A stretch of DNA of 64,000 bases from Ligilactobacillus apodemi DSM 16634 = JCM 16172 (GCF_001434405.1 NZ_AZFT01000053.1:1-64000); one strand, 5' to 3'. Counted from the stretch's first letter, positions 51,648 through 59,406 are shown. Notes: a model not told the origin generated them from the letters alone. Translations and numbers: made by a program.

Positions 51648-52481
51648 ATGGCTAAAAAAATTAGTAAAAAGACTTTAACTAGATCCTTTCATCATTGGTT
51701 TTATGGGAATCTGACCTGTTTTTCACAAGAACATATGCAAACATTTGGGTATTTGACCTCGATGTTGCCGATCGTGGAAGAATTATATGATAAAAAAGAA
51801 GATCAAGCTAAAGCGATGCATACCTATACCGCATTTTTCAATACAGAACCACAATTGGGGGCATTGATCGTAGGTGTCACTGCTGGTTTGGAAGAAGCAC
51901 GGGCTAATGATCCTGAAGGTGTAGATGAAGAAACGATCAATGGTCTACGGGCAGGGTTAATGGGTCCAATTGCTGGTATCGGTGATTCCTTGATCGTTGG
52001 GACTTTGATTCCAGTTATTTTAGGAATCGCCTTAGGATTATCGACTGGTGGCTCACCTTTAGGGGCAATTTTTTACATTGTGGTGTGGAATCTATTAGCT
52101 TACTTTGGAATGCGTTTTGCATATTTCAAAGGCTATGAGCTAGGGGATAAAGCGGTGGAATTTTTAGTTGGACCTAAAGGACAGGCGATTAGAAAATCAA
52201 TTTCGATCATTGGTGGCATGGTTATTGGAGCAGTTGCAGCAACTTGGGTTCCAATCAATACGGCGCTAAAACTGAGAAATTCTTCTGGTAAAGTTTATTT
52301 AGATTTGCAAAATCAGTTAAATAGTGTTTACCCTAGTTTTTTGACGGCATTATTTATTATCTTTTGTTGGTGGTTGATGGCCAAAAAAAATATGTCACCG
52401 ATCAAAGTCATGTTACTGTTAGTTGTCATCGCGCTGATCGGGGTTTTAACTGGCTTCTTTGACCCAGGTTTGAAATACTAA
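51648..52481 (+). CDS. PTS mannose/fructose/sorbose family IID component
   Basis: Encodes 277 residues from ATG 51648, one base after the IIC stop and preceded by GAGGAGGATAT. The start TLTRSFHHWFYGNLTCFSQEHMQ, the central GLRAGLMGPIAGIGDSLIVGTLIPVILGIALGLS and the C-terminal helices are typical of EIID. It partners the adjacent IIC. Sugar specificity cannot be read from sequence alone. Confidence 0.93.
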   Translation: MAKKISKKTLTRSFHHWFYGNLTCFSQEHMQTFGYLTSMLPIVEELYDKKEDQAKAMHTYTAFFNTEPQLGALIVGVTAGLEEARANDPEGVDEETINGLRAGLMGPIAGIGDSLIVGTLIPVILGIALGLSTGGSPLGAIFYIVVWNLLAYFGMRFAYFKGYELGDKAVEFLVGPKGQAIRKSISIIGGMVIGAVAATWVPINTALKLRNSSGKVYLDLQNQLNSVYPSFLTALFIIFCWWLMAKKNMSPIKVMLLLVVIALIGVLTGFFDPGLKY

Positions 52482-52491
52482 GGGGTTTATT

Positions 52492-52725
52492 ATGACACGA
52501 AAAGAGTTGATTCAGGGATATCAAGCCGAAATTGCGTATCAAAAGCAAATGATTGCAAATTTAAAGCGATGGGTTGCGCTTTTCTTCTTAATGGGAGGAA
52601 TTGGTGGTGTGATTGTTTACTTTTATCGTGCAACTAATTTGTTTGTTTTTTTATTAGGAATTGGCTTGATAGGTCTTGGTATTTTAGGAATGCTGATATT
52701 TGGTTATGGCATTTATCATGGCTGA
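52492..52725 (+). CDS. Small membrane protein in PTS locus
   Basis: Encodes 77 residues: a charged N-terminal helix (MTRKELIQGYQAEIAYQKQ) followed by two hydrophobic segments (about 25-43 and 47-74). No family is recognised. It starts 10 bp after IID with AAGGGG upstream, so it is probably co-translated; an accessory role in the permease is conceivable. Confidence 0.6.
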   Translation: MTRKELIQGYQAEIAYQKQMIANLKRWVALFFLMGGIGGVIVYFYRATNLFVFLLGIGLIGLGILGMLIFGYGIYHG

Positions 52726-52777
52726 ATTAGTTGTTACTGATTTTGATAAAAAACTTAAGCAATATAAGCAAAAATAA
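52718..52777 (+). CDS. 19-codon ORF, possibly a gene remnant
   Basis: Overlaps the end of the small membrane protein gene and encodes 19 residues, MAELVVTDFDKKLKQYKQK, then stops before the terminator. It could be the scar of a deleted downstream gene or a chance ORF. There is no clear ribosome site. Confidence 0.22.
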   Translation: MAELVVTDFDKKLKQYKQK

Positions 52778-52796
52778 CGCTATTTTTTTGCCATTT

Positions 52797-52829
52797 AAGC
52801 TGTAATGAGTTTTCGTTACAGCTTTTTTG
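52797..52829 (+). terminator. Terminator of the sugar-sensing/PTS locus
   Basis: Stem AAGCTGTAA / TTACAGCTT with a 10-base loop and a T-run. Confidence 0.85.
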
Positions 52830-52880
52830 TTATAAACTGAAAATAGCTGAGATATTTCACTGATAAAGCACTAATTTACA

Positions 52881-52951
52881 TTGAAACCTTGGGCTTTATC
52901 CTGTAAAATTTAAGACAGTGTGTTGTTTATGAATCGTCGCTGACAACACAC
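52881..52951 (+). promoter_or_regulatory. murA promoter with 5'-terminal stem-loop
   Basis: TTGAAA (52881-52886) and TAAAAT (52904-52909) have a 17-base spacer. The predicted start near 52916 is followed at once by GTGTGTTGT, which pairs perfectly with ACAACACAC at 52943-52951. The hairpin lacks a T-run, so it is more likely an mRNA-stabilising or regulatory leader than a terminator. Confidence 0.6.
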
Positions 52952-53013
52952 CTTTATTTGATGATGACTCGAAAAGAAATCTTGATTTAAATTTAGTGAG
53001 GAAATTAGCAAAA

Positions 53014-54294
53014 ATGAAAAAAATGATTGTCAAAGGTTCCCAAATATTGTCCGGCGAAGTGACGATCGGCGGGGCTAAAAATAGCACAGTTGCCTTGATT
53101 CCAGCAGCTATTTTAGCTGATACACCAGTTGAATTTGACTCGGTTCCTGATATTTTAGATGTGCATAACTTGATGCTGATTTTAAAGTCAATGAATGTAG
53201 ATTCCTTTTATAACCGGGGAAAATTGACAGTTGATCCAACAAAAATCGTGTCAACTCCGCTTCCAGGTGGAGCTATTCGCAGTTTACGTGCTTCTTATTA
53301 TTTTATGGGGGCACTCTTAGGTAAGTTTGGCAAAGCAATTGTCGGCTTTCCTGGTGGTGACAATATTGGACCACGCCCGATCGATCAACATATCAAGGGG
53401 TTTAAGGCTTTAGGAGCAAAAGTAGTTGAAAAAGAAGATACAGTCTACATTACGACTGGACCAGAAGGACTACAAGGAGCAAAGATCTTCTTTGACCTTG
53501 TGTCGGTTGGCGCTACGATCAATGTGTTATTAGCTGCGGTTAAGGCTAAGGGGACTACGATCATGGAAAATGTTGCTCGTGAGCCAGAAATTGTTGATTT
53601 AGCCACATTTTTAAACAACATGGGGGCTAAGATCCGTGGTGCTGGGACCGATGTGATCCGAGTTGAGGGTGTGGATAGCCTAAAGGCACAAAATATTCAT
53701 ACGATCATTCCTGATCGCATCGAAGCGGGGACATATTTGTCTTTTGCAGCAGCTAATGGCAAAGGTGTCTTAGTAAAAAATGTGATCACCGAACACCTAG
53801 ATCCATTTATTGCTAAAATGCAAGAAATGGGGGTAACTTTAGAGATCGATGAAGATAAAATTTACGTTCCTGGGGGCGATTTGTTAGCACCAGTTAGTGT
53901 AAAAACTGCTCCTTTCCCAGGATTAGCTACCGATTTACAACAACCACTAACGCCTTTGTTGATGAAAGCTAAGGGCTATTCAACGATCACTGATACCCTT
54001 TATCCGCAACGGACCAAACATATTCCAGAAATGCAAAAAATGGGTGCTACGATCACAAGTGAAGATGGGGTCATTACGATCGGACCGGCTAAACAGCTCG
54101 TTGGAACTGAAGTTGAAGCCGGTGAAATTCGCGCGGGTGTTTCGTTACTAGGATTAGCCTTAATGGCAGAGGGCACAACAACAATTACTAAAGCTGATAA
54201 TATTTTACGCGGCTATGATAGGATTGTTGAAAAATTCCGTGGTCTAAACGTGGACTTAAAGGTAGTTACAGAAAGTGAGAACTTAGATTTCTAA
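53014..54294 (+). CDS. murA: UDP-N-acetylglucosamine 1-carboxyvinyltransferase (MurA), Cys-to-Asp variant
   Basis: Encodes 426 residues from ATG 53014; GTG 52996 and ATG 53023 are alternatives. It begins IVKGSQILSGEVTIGGAKNS with the substrate lysine, and has the conserved GPRPIDQHIKGF. The position of the catalytic Cys (E. coli C115) is Asp116 here (GFPGGDNIGPRP, codon GAC at 53359-53361). The enzyme transfers enolpyruvate from PEP to UDP-GlcNAc; Asp at this site supports catalysis but is not alkylated by fosfomycin. It precedes rho, like murAB of Bacillus. Confidence 0.95.
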   Translation: MKKMIVKGSQILSGEVTIGGAKNSTVALIPAAILADTPVEFDSVPDILDVHNLMLILKSMNVDSFYNRGKLTVDPTKIVSTPLPGGAIRSLRASYYFMGALLGKFGKAIVGFPGGDNIGPRPIDQHIKGFKALGAKVVEKEDTVYITTGPEGLQGAKIFFDLVSVGATINVLLAAVKAKGTTIMENVAREPEIVDLATFLNNMGAKIRGAGTDVIRVEGVDSLKAQNIHTIIPDRIEAGTYLSFAAANGKGVLVKNVITEHLDPFIAKMQEMGVTLEIDEDKIYVPGGDLLAPVSVKTAPFPGLATDLQQPLTPLLMKAKGYSTITDTLYPQRTKHIPEMQKMGATITSEDGVITIGPAKQLVGTEVEAGEIRAGVSLLGLALMAEGTTTITKADNILRGYDRIVEKFRGLNVDLKVVTESENLDF

Positions 54295-54319
54295 AATATT
54301 TTATGGTAGAGGCGATTTT

Positions 54320-55633
54320 ATGTCAGAAAATGTAACTTTGGAAGATCTACAACAAAAAACGTTAAAAGAACTGTACGAATACGCACGTAAGTACAAGATC
54401 AAGTATTACAGTCAAATGAACAAAAAAGAACTTTCTTTGGCTGTGATCCGTGCGCAAGCTGAAGAATCAAGCTTTGTGATGAAAGGTGTCTTGGAGATCT
54501 TTTATGATGAAGGTGGCTATGGCTTTTTACGGCCTTTAAACTACAGTCAATCTAAAGAAGATATCTATGTTTCAGCTTCACAGATCAAGCGCTTTGGGCT
54601 AAGAAATGGTGACGAAGTAGTTGGTAAGGTGCGACCACCGCGTAAAAATGTTGCCAATGACCGCTATGGGATGCTTTACATCGATTCAGTCAACGGTAAA
54701 AGCCCTGAAGAAGCCAAAGGACGTCCACATTTTCCAGCATTGACTGCTAAATACCCTAATCAACAACTTATTTTAGAACACGATCCCAAAAAACTTTCAA
54801 CGCGCGCAATTGATTTATTTGCCCCAATCGGTTTTGGGCAACGGGGATTGATCGTTGCACCACCTAAAGCCGGTAAGACGACATTTTTAAAAGATATAAC
54901 GGCTGGCATTTCGGCTAACTATCCATATGCTAAATTGATCGTTTTACTTATTGATGAACGCCCCGAAGAAGTTACCGATTTAGAAGAATATTTAGCTAAG
55001 ATCAATCCAAATGGTGAAGTTGTTTATTCAACATTTGATCAACGTCCCGAAAACCATGTCCATATTTCGGAGTTGGTCTTAGAAAGAGCGATGCGCTTAG
55101 TTGAAGATAAACAAGATGTTATTATTCTCTTAGATTCATTGACCCGCTTGGCACGAGCCTATAATTTAGTCGAACCTTCGAGCGGTAAAACACTTTCAGG
55201 TGGTTTAGATCCAAGTGCACTATATCGCCCCAAGAAATTCTTTGGAGCAGCGCGCAATGTTAAAGAGGGTGGCAGTTTAACTATTTTAGCCACTGCTTTA
55301 GTTGACACTGGTAGCCGGATGGACGATATTATTTTTGAAGAATTTAAGGGAACTGGTAACCAAGAGATCCAGTTGAATCGTACTTTGGCTGAACGACGGA
55401 TCTTCCCAGCTCTTGACTTGAAGAAATCAGGTACAAGAAAAGAAGAACTTTTGTTGTCCAAGGATACCTTAGATACGATTTGGAAAATTCGCCGTGCTTT
55501 TGGGGATGACATGTTACGTGAAACTGAGAATGTTTTGAAAGTTTTGCGCCAAACTCCTAATAACGAAGCCTTTTGTGCGGAATTTTCCGAGTTAGGATTT
55601 TTAAATAATACTGTTCAAAATCGGAAAAGATAA
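54320..55633 (+). CDS. rho: Transcription termination factor Rho
   Basis: Encodes 437 residues. An N-terminal helical Rho-N domain, a cold-shock-like RNA-binding domain (YGFLRPLNYSQSKEDIYVS) and a hexameric ATPase with Walker A PPKAGKTTF and Walker B VIILLDSLTRLARAYN are present, plus the secondary RNA site around SGGLDPSALYRPKKFFGAARN. It stops untranslated transcripts. RBS TAGAGGCG precedes the ATG, and rpmE follows as in Bacillus. Confidence 0.97.
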   Translation: MSENVTLEDLQQKTLKELYEYARKYKIKYYSQMNKKELSLAVIRAQAEESSFVMKGVLEIFYDEGGYGFLRPLNYSQSKEDIYVSASQIKRFGLRNGDEVVGKVRPPRKNVANDRYGMLYIDSVNGKSPEEAKGRPHFPALTAKYPNQQLILEHDPKKLSTRAIDLFAPIGFGQRGLIVAPPKAGKTTFLKDITAGISANYPYAKLIVLLIDERPEEVTDLEEYLAKINPNGEVVYSTFDQRPENHVHISELVLERAMRLVEDKQDVIILLDSLTRLARAYNLVEPSSGKTLSGGLDPSALYRPKKFFGAARNVKEGGSLTILATALVDTGSRMDDIIFEEFKGTGNQEIQLNRTLAERRIFPALDLKKSGTRKEELLLSKDTLDTIWKIRRAFGDDMLRETENVLKVLRQTPNNEAFCAEFSELGFLNNTVQNRKR

Positions 55634-55662
55634 TTGCAACTGAGCAAAATTCATGGTATTAT
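55634..55662 (+). promoter_or_regulatory. Promoter of rpmE2
   Basis: TTGCAA directly after the rho stop and TATTAT 17 bases later. The leader to 55733 can form a small CTGGT / ACCAG hairpin (55692-55712) before the ribosome site. Confidence 0.55.
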
Positions 55663-55733
55663 GTTGTTTGTTGTATAACACGAAAAACAACTCTGGTGCA
55701 GCAAATGGACCAGGGCAAAGGAGCGAAATTAGA

Positions 55734-55982
55734 ATGAAACAAGGAATCCATCCAGATTATCATGAAGTTGTCTTCATGGACTCAGCTACAGGTTACAAGT
55801 TCTTGTCTGGTTCAACAAAGACTTCTGAAGAAACAGTTGAATGGGAAGATGGCAAGACATACCCATTGATTCGTGTGGAAATTTCCAGCGACTCACACCC
55901 ATTCTACACAGGTAAGCAAAAATTCACACAAGCAGACGGTCGTGTGGATCGCTTCAACAAGAAGTACGGCTTCACAAACTAA
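55734..55982 (+). CDS. rpmE2: 50S ribosomal protein L31 type B
   Basis: Encodes 82 residues from ATG 55734 with AAAGGAG upstream. It starts [17 protein letters not shown] and ends [11 protein letters not shown], and lacks the CxxC zinc-ribbon of type A L31, so this is the zinc-independent type B. Such paralogues are often Zur-controlled when both types exist; no Zur box is evident, and this may be the only L31. Confidence 0.97.
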   Translation: MKQGIHPDYHEVVFMDSATGYKFLSGSTKTSEETVEWEDGKTYPLIRVEISSDSHPFYTGKQKFTQADGRVDRFNKKYGFTN

Positions 55983-55993
55983 GAATGTTAGAG

Positions 55994-56029
55994 ATAAGCT
56001 ACGGCATCGTTGCCGTGGCTTATTTTTTT
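55994..56029. terminator. Terminator of rpmE2
   Basis: Arms ATAAGCTACGGCA / TGCCGTGGCTTAT with a 4-base loop and a T7 run. Confidence 0.88.
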
Positions 56030-56507
56030 AAGTTAATAAGTGCAGAAGTCTTTGCTTATTTTCCACAAGTTGCTCAAATGTATCTAAAAATAGCGGACGT
56101 AATTCAGTGGGGAGGCCAATTTGTTCCATGAGTTGTTCAGGTGCTTCTTCGTAGCGATAAGTGAGGTAATAGTTACAGAGTAATAAAATGATCGCAAACT
56201 GATTGGCTTCATTTTCAAACTGTGAGATAAAGTGATCATGGGCGAGGTATTGTGTAAATAACGGCTGAATTCCTTGATGAAGCAAAATATGGCCTAATTC
56301 GTGAGCAACAATAAAGCGTGCGGTTGCTGGTGAAAGTAGTTGGTTGACATAAATTAAAGAAACACCATAAAAATTTGTCTTAAAGCCTAGGATATCACCT
56401 AATTCTAAATGTAAAATATCAATATCTAAATGCTTGCAAAGTGTAATTGGATCATAGGCTGCGTTACGTGCTTTTAGGTGGTCAATCGTTTGAAAAATAC
56501 GTTCCAT
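56028..56507 (-). CDS. ImmA/IrrE family metallo-endopeptidase
   Basis: Encodes 159 residues of the COG2856 protease domain. HELGH at 69-73 and E100 in FENEANQFA supply the zinc ligands, with few additions. Known relatives (ImmA of ICEBs1, IrrE/DdrO system) cleave XRE repressors after DNA damage. The XRE gene upstream on the same strand is the natural partner. A LexA-like box covers the start of its own transcript. ATG 56507 has no close ribosome site; AAAGGA lies about 34 bases upstream, separated by a small GCTATA / TATAGC hairpin. Confidence 0.85.
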   Translation of the reverse strand: MERIFQTIDHLKARNAAYDPITLCKHLDIDILHLELGDILGFKTNFYGVSLIYVNQLLSPATARFIVAHELGHILLHQGIQPLFTQYLAHDHFISQFENEANQFAIILLLCNYYLTYRYEEAPEQLMEQIGLPTELRPLFLDTFEQLVENKQRLLHLLT

Positions 56508-56555
56508 AATTATTAAGCGCTATAAAGAGATATAGCTTTCCTTTCTTTTTATTCA

Positions 56556-56604
56556 AGAACATTTGTTCGTTTTTTGATTATAGCACTTTATTTTTTAGAC
56601 ACAA
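56556..56604 (-). promoter_or_regulatory. Promoter with LexA/SOS-type box for the ImmA-like gene
   Basis: On the minus strand TTGTGT (56604-56599) and TATAAT (56582-56577) have a 16-base spacer. CGAACAAATGTTCT at 56569-56556 matches the Gram-positive LexA consensus CGAACRNRYGTTYC at all but the last position (consensus from memory) and covers the expected +1 region. Confidence 0.65.
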
Positions 56605-56648
56605 AATAAAAGACCTTGTTCCTTTTTAGCGAAACAAGGTCTTTTTTA
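56605..56648. terminator. Terminator between XRE and ImmA-like genes
   Basis: Arms AAAAGACCTTGTT / AACAAGGTCTTTT with a 12-base loop and T-rich ends on both strands. It separates the XRE transcript from the ImmA-like gene, which has its own promoter. Confidence 0.85.
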
Positions 56649-56651
56649 AGC

Positions 56652-57068
56652 CTATAAATTTTGCTTTTTCTGACTCAAAGTTAAACCAACCTCAAGCGCA
56701 TTAGCAAGTAATTTACGATTTTCAGTTGTCATAGGCGCACCATAAAAATTTATGTCTGGCTCATTTTCTGCCATTGAAATGATATCTTGAATTTTACGTG
56801 CAATATCTTTTTTGTTTAAGGCTTGTTGTTTATGATAACTTTCTTCACCATTATTTGAGGTCGTATGATTTTGACCTAAAATAAAATCGGTCGAAACGTC
56901 AAAGATTTTAGCAAGCCGAACGATCTCGTCGGCGCGAAGTGAACGTAGACCACGTTCGATCCGTCCCATGACATTTTTATTTAGGCCCATTAAATTGGCT
57001 AATTGAGCTTGTGACATATTACGACTCTCACGTAGCGTAATAAGCGTTTTAGTAATATTATTCTCCAT
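56652..57068 (-). CDS. XRE family transcriptional regulator (ImmR-like)
   Basis: Encodes 138 residues from ATG 57068; ATG 57071 just before it is equally possible after CGAGGGGG. An N-terminal helix-turn-helix (about 8-62: LRESRNMSQAQLANLMGLNKNVMGRIERG) precedes a C-terminal helical part ending in FYGAPMTTENRKLLANALE, a pattern common in ICE and phage XRE repressors. Two dyads in its upstream region are candidate operators. Pairing with an ImmA-like protease suggests a repressor inactivated by proteolysis. Confidence 0.82.
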   Translation of the reverse strand: MENNITKTLITLRESRNMSQAQLANLMGLNKNVMGRIERGLRSLRADEIVRLAKIFDVSTDFILGQNHTTSNNGEESYHKQQALNKKDIARKIQDIISMAENEPDINFYGAPMTTENRKLLANALEVGLTLSQKKQNL

Positions 57069-57083
57069 CATAGGCCCCCTCGT

Positions 57084-57161
57084 ATTGGATATACCCAATA
57101 ACATTAATAGCATCTAAAATGGATACATTTTGTTGACATACCTATTTGTGAGTGATATATT
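57084..57161 (+). promoter_or_regulatory. Divergent operator region with a consensus promoter facing right
   Basis: Dyads ATTGG-N6-CCAAT (57084-57099) and AAAATG-GATA-CATTTT (57116-57131) lie upstream of the XRE gene. Next to the second, TTGACA (57133-57138) and TATATT (57156-57161) have an exact 17-base spacer and read away from the XRE gene, so the repressor could control both directions. No ORF follows until 57647. Confidence 0.6.
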
Positions 57162-57220
57162 TACAGTGCAACTGATTTAGGTATGCTCAGATTAGTATCT
57201 ATTTTGTTTGCGAAATTTAA

Positions 57221-57573
57221 AAGAGTTAATCTTAAACTCTTGGTAGAAATATTTGACGGCAAAAACTGACCCTATAAAATTGCGGGAACAATTACTATAG
57301 GGGGCTTTGATCAATAATTTTCTGACACAATCATAGCATAATTTTTATTTTCTGTCATATATCACAACTGATTTATGGGCGTTTAAAGCTTGTCGTCCTA
57401 AAATTTACTCGGATAGAGCACGAGTAACTAAACATTTCTTTGGACCTAACTGCTAGCATTAGAGCTAAAAGATTCGATCATTAAGTCGAGCTTGTTCATC
57501 TAGGTTGTATATATTGGATTAGCATTATATATTTAACGATGGTAAAGGAGATCTTTAAGAAAATCCTTTACCA
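57221..57573 (+). other. ORF-free stretch with several inverted repeats (possible ncRNA or deletion scar)
   Basis: The region holds no convincing ORF, but has four hairpins: AAGAGTT / AACTCTT (57221-57241), CCCTATA-AATTG / CAATT-TATAGGG (57270-57302), TTACTCG / CGAGTAA (57405-57427) and GATGGTAAAGGA / TCCTTTACCATC (about 57538-57573), the last followed by TTTG. It is downstream of the consensus promoter at 57133. It may be a structured RNA or the residue of a lost module. Confidence 0.35.
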
Positions 57574-57646
57574 TCTTTGAGTAAGGCTTTTATTTTCAGC
57601 TTAAATTTATTATAGTTGAAAAAGCAATGTAGAACTCTTTTAAAAG

Positions 57647-57934
57647 GTGGGAGGGACTATATCTGTTATTTATAACGATATAGAAAAAATTATGATACTA
57701 AAATGTACAGCGCCACAAGAAATGACTAATTTACGTGAATTAGTCAATGAAAAAGCACTATCACTAAATATGTCAGTTGCGATTTTGACTTACGATGGTG
57801 AAACAAAACTTCAACAAGTTGCAGTTTTATTTTTAAATCACCAAACTTGTTTAAAAATCCCGTTATTACAAATTGCCTTAGAAGAAGCAAAGATCATAGT
57901 AGAGCCGATCGAAGAACAATATTACGGAATTTGA
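57647..57934 (+). CDS. Small protein of unknown function
   Basis: The open frame gives 95 residues from GTG 57647. The strong GGGAGGG lies inside that frame and is not followed by a normal start codon; the first in-frame ATG is at 57692 (80 residues) without a ribosome site. The product (KIMILKCTAPQEMTNLRELVNEK, QVAVLFLNHQTCLKIPLLQIALEEAK) looks soluble and mixed alpha/beta. I recognise no family. Confidence 0.5.
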   Translation: MGGTISVIYNDIEKIMILKCTAPQEMTNLRELVNEKALSLNMSVAILTYDGETKLQQVAVLFLNHQTCLKIPLLQIALEEAKIIVEPIEEQYYGI

Positions 57935-58019
57935 TTTATATTTTTAGTTTTTACTTGCGCAAGTTGGTTTCTTGTCCTTTAATTGAATGGTAAGAGAAAG
58001 TTTTGAAGGGAAGAATATC

Positions 58020-58697
58020 ATGAAAAAAGTAAGTATAAACGAACGAATTCTAGATTATTGGTTGATCTTTGTCGCTCTTTCAATGATCGTTTCATTAGTT
58101 TTAACACTAAAAAATGCGCTCTTAACTAGTGGAGCTAAGGCACAATCAGCTTGGTTTTTAGCCCTAGAAATTATTTTAGGACTAGTGATCGTTTTATTAC
58201 CTAAGTATATTGCTAAAAAAGCGCAAGTCTATTTGCCACCATTACTATATTTGTTTTTTGCACTATTTATTTATGGTTCCGTATATCTAGGAACGATTTA
58301 TCATTTTTATAATGTACCTTATTGGGATAAAGGATTACATTTGATCAGTGGTGCGCTTTTAGGTGGTTTTGCTTTCTCTGCTTTTGGAGCTTTAGTAGAA
58401 AAAGATGCGATCGAAAAGATCTCACCGTTTTTTATTTCGATGTATAGTGTCGCTTTTGCAGTTTTTTGCGGAGTTCTCTGGGAATTTTATGAATTTACCT
58501 GTGATAGTTTTGGAATGAATTTACAGAGATACATGCGAGCTGGCAAGTTATTAGCAGGGCGAGCAGCTTTGATGGATACAATGGGTGATTTATTTGCTGA
58601 TTTTTTAGGTGCTGTTTTATTTGCGATTTTTGCTTATGTACAGTTAAAACGCGATCATCACTGGATCAGAAATTTCTTTTTTAGTAAACAAAATTAA
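58020..58697 (+). CDS. Polytopic membrane protein (DUF2238/YjdF-like)
   Basis: Encodes 225 residues from ATG 58020 with AAGGGAAG upstream. Six hydrophobic helices; conserved polar residues sit in YWDKGLHLISGALLGG, GVLWEFYEFTCD and DTMGDLFADFLGAV, the His/Asp/Glu pattern of the DUF2238/YjdF group. Function is not known. A terminator follows, so it is monocistronic or joined with the small gene 85 bp before it. Confidence 0.68.
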   Translation: MKKVSINERILDYWLIFVALSMIVSLVLTLKNALLTSGAKAQSAWFLALEIILGLVIVLLPKYIAKKAQVYLPPLLYLFFALFIYGSVYLGTIYHFYNVPYWDKGLHLISGALLGGFAFSAFGALVEKDAIEKISPFFISMYSVAFAVFCGVLWEFYEFTCDSFGMNLQRYMRAGKLLAGRAALMDTMGDLFADFLGAVLFAIFAYVQLKRDHHWIRNFFFSKQN

Positions 58698-58708
58698 ATT
58701 TTTTAAGG

Positions 58709-58738
58709 GCTTTGGTTACTTTTTACCAAAGCTTTTTT
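58709..58738 (+). terminator. Terminator
   Basis: Stem GCTTTGGT / ACCAAAGC with an 8-base loop and a T6 run. Confidence 0.85.
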
Positions 58739-58860
58739 AATTAATAAAAAATTAAATATTATTTGTTTTATGTTAAGAAATAAAGGAAAAATCAAAAGTT
58801 ATATGCAATCAAGCTCTTAAAGTGTTAAGGTTAAGACAGCTCCAAGAAAGGCATGATGCT

Positions 58861-59406
58861 ATGAAAGTATGGAAGAAATGGTGTGTTTTCAGTTCAATGT
58901 TTCTTCAATTTGTTTTAGGTGTAATTGGCATATTATGGTGGTGTTGGCCCCAAGCGTCTCTAGCCGTAACAATAAGTGAATTTTTAGGAACAGAATTAGG
59001 AAGATGGCTAATATTAGTAGTTGCCAGCTACTTAGTTATTGTTGCAATTTTTAGCTTAGGCTGGATGCTGATGCAACCAACGACCCAAAAGGTAATGACG
59101 ATTCACCGTGATCATGCTAGTAAAATTCAAGTTGATCAAAAAGCAGTGGAGAATCAGCTTCGTTTGACACTCGGAAAATATGATCTGATCAATGTTAAGG
59201 TACGCGTAAAGCTTCTAACAAACCATCAACGTGCTGATGTTTTTGTTCAAGGAGATTTAGCGAAAAATGCTGATTTATCAGTACTAGAGACGAAAATTAG
59301 CCAAACCGTTGCTAAAGATTTAAAAGAGATGTTACGCATTGATTTAAGCCGTTTAAATGTTTCCTTACAGCCGTATCATTACGGTCAAAAAGCCACGCTT
59401 ATTTAA
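58861..59406 (+). CDS. amaP: Alkaline shock response membrane anchor protein AmaP
   Basis: Encodes 181 residues from ATG 58861 (AAGAAAGG nine bases upstream). Two N-terminal membrane helices (about 8-31 and 50-75) are followed by a cytosolic domain of about 105 residues (KIQVDQKAVENQLRLTLGKYDLINVKVRVKLL). AmaP recruits Asp23 to the membrane in staphylococci. It is the first gene of the amaP-asp23-csbD-glsB stress cluster. Confidence 0.87.
   Translation: MKVWKKWCVFSSMFLQFVLGVIGILWWCWPQASLAVTISEFLGTELGRWLILVVASYLVIVAIFSLGWMLMQPTTQKVMTIHRDHASKIQVDQKAVENQLRLTLGKYDLINVKVRVKLLTNHQRADVFVQGDLAKNADLSVLETKISQTVAKDLKEMLRIDLSRLNVSLQPYHYGQKATLI

Noticed and set aside
56028-57068. Integrated prophage or ICE at the XRE/ImmA pair
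   Set aside because: No integrase, relaxase, structural or conjugation genes and no att-like direct repeats are visible nearby; only the regulatory pair is present.
57221-57573. CRISPR array or MITE in the ORF-free stretch
   Set aside because: The repeats are inverted and differ in sequence; there are no regularly spaced direct repeats, no terminal inverted repeats spanning the stretch and no target-site duplication.
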